Assembly: GCA_001874325.1 (NCBI GenBank)
Contig: MPCW01000007.1
Coordinates: 62,001 to 126,000, forward strand
Source: Flavobacterium sp. MedPE-SWcel
GTDB taxonomy: Bacteria > Bacteroidota > Bacteroidia > Flavobacteriales > Flavobacteriaceae
Direction: 5' to 3'
Length of the DNA stretch: 64,000 nucleotides
A model generated the notes under the pieces. It was not told where the DNA came from. It made no database searches and saw only the letters and a program-made list of their open reading frames with translations. Position 1 is the first letter of the stretch, and each line of letters opens with the position of its first letter. The translations under genes and the position numbers were made by a program. This document shows, one piece after another, positions 7,681 to 14,348 of the stretch.

Positions 7681-8436
7681 ATGACGATAGACAAAACAAC
7701 AGCCGATACGACACCGGAAAACTTCTTTGGATTCAATGACAGCCCTAAGCTGCGCTCTGAAAAAATCTATGGGGAGAGCCATATGCGATTGGAAGGTGTC
7801 ATGGAAACCCCAAGAGATTATCGTGAAGGTAGCGCAGCGGAAAAGAAAAAGAAGGACGTTTATAAAGAATTGTACGAACAATTCCATAGGGACTTAATGG
7901 CTCAAATTGATGTGAAATTGGAAGCGGTACATTGGGAAATGGAACAAAACCGTCGCGATTGGGAGGAACGCGCGAACCGATTGGATGCCATTGATGATGT
8001 ACTAGAACCAGTTAAAGCCGGTAAAGCACTGGATAAAGAGAAAGCACAGCATATTATCAGCAGTACAGGAAGGGCTATTGCAGCGGATGCAGACAATGCC
8101 GACTATTACAGTCTTCTTGTGGCGATTAAAACGGAGGATCTGGAACATATTGAAGTATTGGACAGGGATTTCAGGAAGTTAGAACAACAGGAACAACAGT
8201 ATAAAACCATGCAGCAGCAAGCGCAGGATATTGCGAATGATACTAGCTTGGATAGTCATCAAAAATTAGCGGCCTATGAAAACCTAAATAATGAAATGAA
8301 TAAGGCTGATTTTGCTCAAAATGCCTTCCATTCTAAAAACGATGAACAAAAATCAGAAACTAAAGCTGTTATAAAGAATGAATACGAGGATCAAAGGTCT
8401 AGCCCGACCTATAATATTTCAGGGCTGAACTTCTGA
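7681..8436 (+). CDS. Hypothetical coiled-coil protein
   Basis: A 251-residue highly charged protein that I cannot assign. Residues 55-110 and 155-225 are Glu/Lys/Gln-rich heptad-like helices (KLEQQEQQYKTMQQQAQDI), with a short less charged segment between. No signal peptide or membrane span. It is the only rightward gene between the ardC operon and the recombinase at 9468. Its final 18 bases overlap the end of a convergent gene. It might be a mobilisation or structural accessory protein, but nothing in the sequence proves this. Confidence 0.6.
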   Translation: MTIDKTTADTTPENFFGFNDSPKLRSEKIYGESHMRLEGVMETPRDYREGSAAEKKKKDVYKELYEQFHRDLMAQIDVKLEAVHWEMEQNRRDWEERANRLDAIDDVLEPVKAGKALDKEKAQHIISSTGRAIAADADNADYYSLLVAIKTEDLEHIEVLDRDFRKLEQQEQQYKTMQQQAQDIANDTSLDSHQKLAAYENLNNEMNKADFAQNAFHSKNDEQKSETKAVIKNEYEDQRSSPTYNISGLNF

Positions 8437-8865
8437 TAGATGTTTTGGAAAAGCTTTCCTATAATCGCGTACAGCTTCCGGTAGCAATGCGATAAACTCA
8501 TCAAAAGTAAAAATGCCATGTTGCCTGCCTTTTATAAAATAAGCAAAGGCAGCACCTTTGTCATCGTTTACTACTTCAATAAAATATTTATGCGGTATGT
8601 CTTTCTCCGTAAGTTTCTTAGATAAGGCTTCCTTAAAAATATAAAACGCTTTTTCATTTACGGTATCGCGCATGATGGTGATGCCTAATACCGAATGTTT
8701 CTCGGTGTATCCGATTGCCTCAAACTGTATGCTTCTACCATTTTTCAGTTTTTCGATTTCCTCATCGCTTAATTCGGTAATGCTTCTGTACTGTTTTTGT
8801 ACCTGTGCGGTAATGACACTTGCAGTCATAAAACTGAACAGAAGGATGCTTTTGTGAATCTTCAT
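8419..8865 (-). CDS. Secreted hypothetical protein
   Basis: A 148-residue protein with a Bacteroidota-style signal peptide (MKIHKSILLFSFMTASVITAQ, probable cleavage near Ala-Gln). The mature part contains LSDEEIEKLKNG and a mixed alpha/beta remainder with no motif known to me. The frame is open to 8922; ATG 8865 is chosen because the signal peptide begins there and GGAG precedes it. Its flavobacterial-type leader contrasts with the foreign-looking neighbours, so the island may be a mosaic. Confidence 0.65.
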   Translation of the reverse strand: MKIHKSILLFSFMTASVITAQVQKQYRSITELSDEEIEKLKNGRSIQFEAIGYTEKHSVLGITIMRDTVNEKAFYIFKEALSKKLTEKDIPHKYFIEVVNDDKGAAFAYFIKGRQHGIFTFDEFIALLPEAVRDYRKAFPKHLSEVQP

Positions 8866-8907
8866 AATGGCTCCGTTGGTTTTAAAATTGATATGGTTTT
8901 CTGAATG

Positions 8908-8962
8908 AAAAAGATGCTCCAAACAGCACTATTTATGGGGGTGCTGTTTGTGGTGTCTTTTT
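8908..8962 (-). terminator. Hairpin terminator after the 41-residue gene
   Basis: AAACAGCAC (8921-8929) pairs perfectly with GTGCTGTTT (8941-8949), flanked by AAAAAGA and TCTTTTT, so it could act in both directions. It lies just downstream of the small membrane-protein ORF on the minus strand. Confidence 0.6.
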
Positions 8963-8982
8963 AAAATGTTCTGGAATGTCAA

Positions 8983-9108
8983 TTAGGAATTACATTGCTT
9001 GACGATGAGGATAAGAAAAATGATAACGCCAATAATACCACCCCACGGGTTATTATCTTTTTTCTTTTCCTTTTCGTATATCTCGCCGACTTTTCTGTAT
9101 TTCGCCAT
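8983..9108 (-). CDS. Small single-span membrane protein (41 residues)
   Basis: A 41-codon ORF beginning MAKYRKVGEIYEKEKKKDNN, then a Trp-Gly-Gly turn and one hydrophobic helix (IIGVIIFLILIV) ending in KQCNS. The charged N-terminus and single helix give an N-in topology. It sits just upstream of a strong hairpin terminator. A longer overlapping frame (8979-9200) is less protein-like. Role unknown. Confidence 0.5.
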   Translation of the reverse strand: MAKYRKVGEIYEKEKKKDNNPWGGIIGVIIFLILIVKQCNS

Positions 9109-9277
9109 GATTTTTTAGTTTTAATGATGGTGTTGAAAATGATTAAAAGTGACAACTGCCACTGTGATTTTAGGGTTGCTGTTACTTTGACGCTGCACAC
9201 TAACGCTATAGTATTGTACGCTTAAAAGCGGTCATAGCCCTTGTTTTTGAATGGGTTTAAAGCCTTGATCCTGAATT

Positions 9278-9296
9278 TGTCCGAAAATTAGATATA
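9278..9296 (-). repeat. Inverted copy of the recombinase-proximal half site
   Basis: Read on the minus strand this 19-mer matches 9421-9439 on the plus strand at 17 of 19 positions (TATATCTAATnnTCGGACA). The two copies face each other across about 125 bases upstream of the recombinase gene. Apart from these sites, bases 9109-9467 show no gene. Confidence 0.5.
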
Positions 9297-9411
9297 TTGC
9301 GACACGGTGGTTTTATTTTTTCCGATTTGGCGTGTATTACGGTTTAAATCGTTGCAATAAATCCTGTATTTTCTCTTAAATCGCTATAAATCATACTTTT
9401 TGCTTGTATAT

Positions 9412-9440
9412 CTGTCCGATTATATCTAATAATCGGACAG
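9412..9440. repeat. Perfect 12-bp inverted repeat upstream of recombinase (candidate core site or operator)
   Basis: CTGTCCGATTAT, five bases, then ATAATCGGACAG. Counted as 11-bp arms around a 7-bp centre it has the geometry of a tyrosine recombinase crossover site (for example XerCD or lambda core type). It ends 27 bases before the recombinase start, so an operator role is equally possible. Confidence 0.55.
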
Positions 9441-9467
9441 TTAGTATAGTGATAACACAAAGGTTAG

Positions 9468-10046
9468 ATGATGTATAAGGTGATTTTATCGTTACATAGT
9501 GATAAGGGGCAACGGAAGTATTTAAATCAGGTGGAACGACTACGGTTTTTTGAGGTGACACGGGACTATACTACTTCTAAAAAATTGTTTTGTCAACTAC
9601 TTTATTATACGGGTGCGCGTATTGCGGAAATACACAATCTTACTACGGGGAGTATTGATTTTGCGAATGGTACGGTGGTCTTGGAGACGCTTAAAAAACG
9701 AAAACGGGGTATCTACAGGGAAATTCCTTTACCGGAGTCATTATTAAATGATTTACAGGGGTATGTCGATTTTTTAAGCAACCAAAATAAACAGGAACAA
9801 GGTTTATGGGCTTTTTCGTTGCGTACGGGTTCGCGATTGATAAAAGCAGCGATGAAAAAGGCGGGTATAAATGGGGTTCGAAGTTGCGCCAGAGGGTTAC
9901 GGCATGGGTTTGCGGTGTATGCGGTGAATAGGGTGCCGTTAACGATGGTGAAAAAATGGTTGGGGCATGCTTCGCTGACGACTACGGCGATTTATTTGGA
10001 TGTTATGGGGATGGAGGAGCGTGAGATTGCGAAAAGGATTTGGTAG
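9468..10046 (+). CDS. Short tyrosine recombinase (catalytic domain only)
   Basis: A 192-residue integrase-family protein that begins directly at the catalytic domain; the usual SAM-like core-binding domain is missing, giving a compact enzyme of about 190 residues. Visible residues: Arg in YTGARIAEI, a basic beta-hairpin (LKKRKRG), GLRHGF with Arg in place of the usual first His, WLGHASLTTTAIYLDV with the conserved His and the Tyr nucleophile. AAAGG precedes the ATG. A perfect inverted repeat and a second partial copy lie just upstream. Confidence 0.8.
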   Translation: MMYKVILSLHSDKGQRKYLNQVERLRFFEVTRDYTTSKKLFCQLLYYTGARIAEIHNLTTGSIDFANGTVVLETLKKRKRGIYREIPLPESLLNDLQGYVDFLSNQNKQEQGLWAFSLRTGSRLIKAAMKKAGINGVRSCARGLRHGFAVYAVNRVPLTMVKKWLGHASLTTTAIYLDVMGMEEREIAKRIW

Positions 10047-10060
10047 AAGGGGTAATTGAT

Positions 10061-10273
10061 ATGAAGCCTATGTATGAGCTGCTGCATGAAATGGAGGAGG
10101 ATCTTATTCAGATCGAGGGATTGTTGAAAGCATTGCAATTGCTTTTACCGGATGGTGCTGCGCATGATTGTGTGGTAGCTGCACTGGAAAAAAGGTTGGC
10201 AGAGTTGCAGGTACGTTTTTATGGAGTTTGGAATCTAGTAAAAAATGAGGGTTGTGAAAGAGGTGTTTTATAA
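10061..10273 (+). CDS. Hypothetical helical protein downstream of recombinase
   Basis: A 70-residue helical protein (MKPMYELLHEMEEDLIQIEGLL...) of unknown function. A TTG at 10040 opens the frame, but ATG 10061 has AAGGGG eight bases before it. It follows the recombinase by 14 bases, so the two are probably cotranscribed; a recombinase accessory factor is a guess from position alone. Confidence 0.55.
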   Translation: MKPMYELLHEMEEDLIQIEGLLKALQLLLPDGAAHDCVVAALEKRLAELQVRFYGVWNLVKNEGCERGVL

Positions 10274-10335
10274 GAGATTCTTTTTGGTAAGAAAAAAACT
10301 ATAAATGTTCGTTTTTGAATGTTTTACATACGATG

Positions 10336-11184
10336 TTAGGGTGCGTTTTTTGCTATTCTTTTTACGTATTTTATTCGTTGAATATGACCATTTCTTGAAG
10401 CCTCACTTCTCGTTAAGTCTACTGAATAGTCAAAAGTATGAGGTAATGAGCTTATTCCGTTGTTTTTAACTTGAATACCAGTAACTATTGGATTCTTGGT
10501 GCAGTAATGAGTTTTTTTGAAATTTATTTTCAATCCACGACTACGTAACTCCTCTAAAATTAGAGGTGTTCTTTCTTTAAAATTAACTGGGCTTGAAATT
10601 GTAATATCATCTACATATACAGAAACTTTCAATCCCTCTTTTTTATATTTCTCGAATAAGTCATCACAACTGTGATATACAACTAACGAAGCTAAAAATG
10701 ATGAAGTTGGGCAGCCCTGAGGAATAGCACCTTCTTTAGTGCAGATTCGAGTTATCAATTTTGCAACATCAGGATAAAAACCTTCTTTTCTAAGAGCCTT
10801 TTCAACACTAGTAAAATGAACAGATGGGTAGAAATTTTTTAAATCGGTAAGAAAGAAATATTTGTTTCCTTGATGATGACGAGCATTTAAAACCCCGTCT
10901 TTTTTCTTTATGCCTCCAAAAAAATATTCAGGTATTTTTAGTTTATACAATACATTATTAAGCAACTGAGATTGAATGTATTTCAGTTTATTGACAGGAG
11001 CATTAATAGGTCTTGTTAGTACAACACCATTTTCAATTCTAGGCTGTCCTTTTTCGTCTGTTTTTGGTTCGTCCCAATTTTTATAAAATGAACTTTCATT
11101 TTTATCAAGAGAAGCTGATAATTCAAGTAAATTTTTTTTATTAATTTTTAAAGTATAAGCTAAATCTTTTATGCGCTTTCTCAT
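10336..11184 (-). CDS. Retron-type reverse transcriptase
   Basis: A 282-residue reverse transcriptase with the motifs that separate retron enzymes from group II intron relatives: NARHH (100-104, the NAxxH of region X), LTDLKNFYPSV with catalytic D114, PQGCPTSSFLA (155-165), YVDD (190-193) and VTG (234-236) in region Y, ending in a short thumb with IQRIKYVKRI. All three catalytic aspartates are present. It is compact beside the usual 300-350 residues. It lies 10 bases downstream of an XRE regulator, with a structured leader at the head of the operon. Retron RTs copy part of their own ncRNA into msDNA and usually guard an effector in phage defence. Confidence 0.88.
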   Translation of the reverse strand: MRKRIKDLAYTLKINKKNLLELSASLDKNESSFYKNWDEPKTDEKGQPRIENGVVLTRPINAPVNKLKYIQSQLLNNVLYKLKIPEYFFGGIKKKDGVLNARHHQGNKYFFLTDLKNFYPSVHFTSVEKALRKEGFYPDVAKLITRICTKEGAIPQGCPTSSFLASLVVYHSCDDLFEKYKKEGLKVSVYVDDITISSPVNFKERTPLILEELRSRGLKINFKKTHYCTKNPIVTGIQVKNNGISSLPHTFDYSVDLTRSEASRNGHIQRIKYVKRIAKNAP

Positions 11185-11194
11185 TTCAGATTAA

Positions 11195-11485
11195 TTATGA
11201 AATAAAAACGTCATTTATTAGGCCTTTAATTGAAGGTTCTAACATTTTAAAAGCTTCTTTCTTGGATTCGTCAATATCTTCTTGGTCTATTGAAAAGAAA
11301 ACTAGGACTGGCATTGGAATGGAAAGTGCATTTGCAATCTGTTTAAGAATGCTTAGTGTAGGCTCTTTTCTTCCTTTTTCAATTGAAGAAAGATAAGATT
11401 GTGATAGACCACATTCAACAGCAAAGTCGATTTGCTTTAAACCTTTTTGCTGCCTTAGATCTTTTATTGCATTACCTATATTCAT
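11195..11485 (-). CDS. XRE-family helix-turn-helix protein of the retron operon
   Basis: A 96-residue protein with a Cro/CI helix-turn-helix in residues 4-58 (IKDLRQQKGLKQIDFAVECGLSQSYLSSIEKGRK). The C-terminal 35 residues are acidic then hydrophobic (ESKKEAFKMLEPSIKGLINDVFIS). It is the middle gene of the operon, 10 bases before the reverse transcriptase. Some retron lineages pair the RT with a small HTH protein, which may repress the cassette or be part of the effector; I recall this as the type VI class but cannot verify it. Confidence 0.8.
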   Translation of the reverse strand: MNIGNAIKDLRQQKGLKQIDFAVECGLSQSYLSSIEKGRKEPTLSILKQIANALSIPMPVLVFFSIDQEDIDESKKEAFKMLEPSIKGLINDVFIS

Positions 11486-11521
11486 AGTAATATTTGTTAA
11501 AAAAAAAATGAGAAGTGGGAA

Positions 11522-11758
11522 TTAGAATAGCCCTGAAATATCGTCAATTCCGAAGAATTTCAAAAATCTTAGAAGCAGAGAGAGAACTTTCAGAACTTTG
11601 TCTGGACTATTGTCCGTTTCGTTGTTTGACATCTCTTCCAACTCTACTAGAATTGCTTCTAATAAAGTTTTATCCTCATCCGAGAACGCGTACCCGCTCT
11701 TTGCGAGTAGTGACCTTACTCCTTTTTGGAGTTGGTCAACTTTTTGTTTGTGTTTCAT
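11522..11758 (-). CDS. Small protein with amphipathic C-terminus, first retron operon gene
   Basis: A 78-residue protein. The N-terminal half is charged (KHKQKVDQLQKGVRSLLAKSG... SDEDKTLLEAILVELEEM); after an Asn-rich linker the C-terminus is a strongly amphipathic/hydrophobic helix (VLKVLSLLLRFLKFFGIDD). Such tails occur in small membrane-active toxins, so it is a candidate effector, though this is inference. It is 36 bases upstream of the XRE gene, same strand. Confidence 0.6.
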   Translation of the reverse strand: MKHKQKVDQLQKGVRSLLAKSGYAFSDEDKTLLEAILVELEEMSNNETDNSPDKVLKVLSLLLRFLKFFGIDDISGLF

Positions 11759-11781
11759 ACTGTATCGTATTTTTTAATTAA

Positions 11782-11800
11782 CTAGTTTAATATAAACTAG
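11782..11800. repeat. Perfect inverted repeat in the retron leader
   Basis: CTAGTTTA, ATA, TAAACTAG: an 8-bp perfect stem or palindromic operator 24 bases before the 78-residue gene. No T-run follows in either direction, so it is not an intrinsic terminator; it could be an operator for the XRE protein or an RNA-processing hairpin. Confidence 0.4.
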
Positions 11801-11820
11801 GGGAGCACTATGCTTCCTGC

Positions 11821-11973
11821 TTAATTAGCTGCGTGAACCCATATAGGATACAGTCCTACACACTTCTCGATTTCCTGCTTTTGAAAAAGACTTTTAACGA
11901 CTTCTCTTAAAGCTTTTTGTAAGGGGTCAATATCTTAAAAGCCTGTCTTCTGTATTTCGGTTAAGTCATACAT
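11821..11973 (-). pseudogene. Small ORF interrupted by one in-frame stop, inside the putative msd
   Basis: From ATG 11973 the frame gives 12 residues (MYDLTEIQKTGF), a TAA at 11935-11937, then 37 more natural-looking codons (PLQKALREVVKSLFQKQ and on to GLYPIWVHAAN) to a second TAA at 11821. The composition suggests a real protein, now broken or read in an unusual way. It competes with, or overlaps, the ncRNA interpretation of the same bases. Confidence 0.4.
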
Positions 11974-12088
11974 CAATCAGTGTCTTATTGCCTTTACAAA
12001 TACCCATTACGGGTGGAGGGAAAAACCCTCTTCAATAGTTTTAAATAAAAACTCTTGGGTTCACTACACAAACATCTCAAAGAACTAC
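11833..12088 (-). ncRNA. Candidate retron msr-msd RNA
   Basis: Reading leftward from the promoter at 12093: GTGAACCCA (12056-12064) and TGGGTTCAC (11833-11841) are a perfect 9-bp a1/a2-type pair. Between them, in order, are three short msr-like hairpins: 12037-12053 (6-bp stem, 5-base loop), 12016-12030 (GAGGG/CCCTC) and 12002-12014 (ACCC/GGGT). Then comes a long msd-like stem pairing 11986-12000 with 11916-11932 (about 14 bp with small bulges). Order and strand fit a retron ncRNA. The 9-bp a1/a2 pair is short, and part of the region looks coding, so the boundaries are uncertain. Confidence 0.55.
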
Positions 12089-12092
12089 AATG

Positions 12093-12122
12093 CAAATATA
12101 TATAAAATATTTCTGTGAGCAA
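12093..12122 (-). promoter_or_regulatory. Bacteroidota-type promoter of the retron operon
   Basis: On the minus strand TTG (12120-12122), 19 bases, TATATTTG (12093-12100), an exact match to the -33/-7 consensus of Bacteroidota. Start of transcription would be near 12087, just ahead of the first msr-like hairpin. Confidence 0.7.
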
Positions 12123-12145
12123 TAAAATAACGCAGAAAGTTTTAA

Positions 12146-12499
12146 GACCATCAAAAAAAATCTTTTAAAGAAATAATTAACCTTAGAAAAACAGGTGTAA
12201 TCAAAAAAGGTGATTTGTATTATATAGCAGAAGCCTTTCTTCATAACTATTTATTAGAAGTTGGTGTTAAAAAAAGTTTACTTGAAGGAAAAACACTTGG
12301 AGGTCTAATTGCATATGCCGAAATATATCTTATGAACAAGGGTGCTGAAAGATTTCCTTTAAATCATTATAAAGATATTCAACAACTAAGAAATTCTGCT
12401 GTTCATCCTGCTTTAGCAACGGGTAAAAAGGAAAATCAGGGGTATGATTTATCAAATTTAGATTGTTTCGATCATATTATTAGATATTTTGGTATCTAA
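12146..12499 (+). pseudogene. 5'-truncated HEPN-like protein remnant
   Basis: A 117-codon frame with no plausible start: the only candidate, TTG 12215, falls inside a helix, and a stop at 12143 closes the frame. The C-terminal part contains QQLRNSAVHPAL, an R-x4-H motif characteristic of HEPN ribonuclease domains. It begins only 24 bases from the divergent retron promoter, so insertion of the retron block may have removed its 5' half. Confidence 0.5.
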
Positions 12500-12567
12500 G
12501 AGTTTAAATTAACCTTACAGCTACAACCTATATATTTTGAGTGCAAATTGCGTGCAAACAAAAAAGA

Positions 12568-12604
12568 CTTTAAAAGTTTTATCTCTTAAAGTCTTTTGTT
12601 TATT
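12568..12604 (-). terminator. Terminator of tRNA-Asn
   Basis: Downstream of the tRNA on the minus strand, AAAAGACTTTAA and TTAAAGTCTTTTTT form a stem with a short loop, followed by T residues. Confidence 0.65.
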
Positions 12605-12606
12605 AG

Positions 12607-12680
12607 CTCCCCCTCTTGGGCTCGAACCAAGGACCCTCTGATTAACAGTCAGATGCTCTAACCAACTGAGCTAAGGAGGA
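12607..12680 (-). tRNA. tRNA-Asn (anticodon GTT)
   Basis: Cloverleaf on the minus strand: acceptor TCCTCCT pairing with AGGGGGA plus discriminator G, D-arm with AGCTCAGTTGGTTAGAGC, anticodon stem TCTGA/TCAGA around CTGTTAA (anticodon GTT), and T-arm with GGTTCGAGCCC. CCA is not encoded. It marks the edge between accessory DNA and the rseP region; no duplicated 3' end was found in the window, so its use as an attachment site is not shown. Confidence 0.95.
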
Positions 12681-12832
12681 AACTGTATATTATTTCGTAA
12701 TTACTATTGGCAGGCTACCTTTATAATTACATTTATTTTTTATGAACGTTGCGATAGCAAATATTATTTCGCCGTTATTGCGGTGCAAATATACAACCTT
12801 TTTTGTGTTCTGCAAGAACAATTCTAAAAAAA

Positions 12833-14167
12833 TTAAAAGAATTTAGCAGCAATTAATTGGTATATATCCTTACCAAAAACTAACGCCATGAGTGTTAGTA
12901 AAATAACCATTCCTACCGTCTGAATAATTTCTTCTGTTTTATGACCAAATTTACGTCCCGTTACCATTTCAATAAGAGTAAGCACAACATGACCACCATC
13001 TAAACCTGGTATTGGTAACAAATTCATAAAGGCAAGCCCGATAGAAAACAACGCTGTAAATCTCCAGAAAAACTCCCAGTCCCATGTAGTAGGCATAAGC
13101 GTTGCAATACCCACAGGGCTTTTCACATGCTTATAAGCTCCCGTACTAGGGCGCAATATCAATTTAAACTGCTTTGCATTGTACACTAATAAAAAGTATG
13201 ACTCCTCCATAGCCTTAGGTATAGCAGAGAAAAAACTATACTTTTCATTTATTAAATACTTAGGCTTATCAGCAGTAGTCCTAACAAAACCAAGTCTACC
13301 CTCATCCGTCACAGTAGCATTCAATGCCATTGCAACACCATCACGCTCTACATTTAAAACAACAGCTTTACCCTTATTAGCACCAATAGCATCAGATATC
13401 TCGTCAAAATAAACCATATCAACACCATTAACACCCTTAAGCATATCACCCTTCATCAATCCAGCCTTTTCTGCTGCAGAGTTAGGCATAACAGAATCTA
13501 CAGCCGTATGCGCCATACGTGCCGTTATAAAACCTTTACCCTCTTTATCTAGTATCTCGTTTTTATTCTCATCAGTAAGCGCAATATTCATTTCCTTACC
13601 ATCACGCTCAATCGTTACATTATCTCCAAGTAATATATCAAGTACCATTCTATCAAAACGCTCCTGATATTTACCATCTACACTTAATATCTTATCACCA
13701 TTCTCAAAACCTACATGTTTACCCGTTTCTCCAAAAGCAAGACCATTTTCTTGAATCTTCTCTGTAGCTACATAGTTTTTACCATAAGTAGAATACACAA
13801 CCGTATAAATAAACCATGCCAGTAAGATATTTACAATAATACCACCTAGCATAATAATAAGACGTTGCCAAGCTGGCTTAGAACGAAACTCCCAAGGCTG
13901 TGGCTCACTTGCCATCTGGTCAGTATCCATACTCTCGTCTACCATTCCAGATAGTTTTACATAACCACCCAAAGGTAACCAACCAATACCCCACTCTGTT
14001 TCACCTATCTTCTTTTTAAACAATGCAAACTTCGCATCCATAAAAAGATAAAACTTCTCTACCCTTACTTTAAATATTTTTGCTGCTATATAATGTCCAA
14101 ATTCATGAAGCACCACTAGTATTGATAGCATTAATACTAATTGGGCAATTTGTGTAAGTGTATCCAT
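12833..14167 (-). CDS. rseP: RseP-like site-2 zinc metalloprotease
   Basis: Intramembrane protease that cleaves anti-sigma factors and signal-peptide remnants in the inner membrane. Zinc site HEFGH at residues 21-25 in the first transmembrane helix; a PDZ domain in the middle (around AEKAGLMKGDMLKGVNG); the third metal ligand in NLLPIPGLDGGH near the C-terminus, between membrane helices. Length 444 matches the family. Single gene on this strand with its own promoter at 14200. It is the first core gene after the island. Confidence 0.93.
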   Translation of the reverse strand: MDTLTQIAQLVLMLSILVVLHEFGHYIAAKIFKVRVEKFYLFMDAKFALFKKKIGETEWGIGWLPLGGYVKLSGMVDESMDTDQMASEPQPWEFRSKPAWQRLIIMLGGIIVNILLAWFIYTVVYSTYGKNYVATEKIQENGLAFGETGKHVGFENGDKILSVDGKYQERFDRMVLDILLGDNVTIERDGKEMNIALTDENKNEILDKEGKGFITARMAHTAVDSVMPNSAAEKAGLMKGDMLKGVNGVDMVYFDEISDAIGANKGKAVVLNVERDGVAMALNATVTDEGRLGFVRTTADKPKYLINEKYSFFSAIPKAMEESYFLLVYNAKQFKLILRPSTGAYKHVKSPVGIATLMPTTWDWEFFWRFTALFSIGLAFMNLLPIPGLDGGHVVLTLIEMVTGRKFGHKTEEIIQTVGMVILLTLMALVFGKDIYQLIAAKFF

Positions 14168-14199
14168 TCTTTAGTTTAATTTCTATTTTTACGAACGCA

Positions 14200-14228
14200 C
14201 AAAAATAGTGTTTTCTGATTACTTACAA
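14200..14228 (-). promoter_or_regulatory. rseP promoter (-33 TTG, -7 TATTTTTG)
   Basis: TTG (14226-14228), 18 bases, TATTTTTG (14200-14207) on the minus strand, 32 bases before the rseP ATG. Confidence 0.55.
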
Positions 14229-14291
14229 CCATATTTAACTCGTTGGTTCAATGTTATTAAATTAATTGAGAGATAAAAACCTCATCTACAC

Positions 14292-14319
14292 AAAAAACCA
14301 CCCCATTAAGGCGGTTTTA
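14292..14319 (-). terminator. Terminator after the prophage repressor
   Basis: On the minus strand a stem AAAACCGCC/GGTGGTTTTTT with a short TTAATG loop ends in a T-run, 30 bases beyond the repressor stop codon. Confidence 0.65.
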
Positions 14320-14348
14320 TTTATAAACAAAATCAATATGAACCCTGC

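Noticed and set aside
7513..7887. 124-codon minus-strand ORF upstream of and inside the 7681 gene
   Set aside because: Composition is poor (Phe/Leu/Cys runs) and it overlaps a better rightward frame.
8979..9200. 73-codon minus-strand ORF
   Set aside because: A 41-codon frame with a clear transmembrane helix in the same place is more protein-like and ends at a terminator.
12607..12680. tRNA-Asn as integration site of the island
   Set aside because: I looked for a second copy of its 3' end in the window and found none; the other end may lie outside, so the claim is not made.
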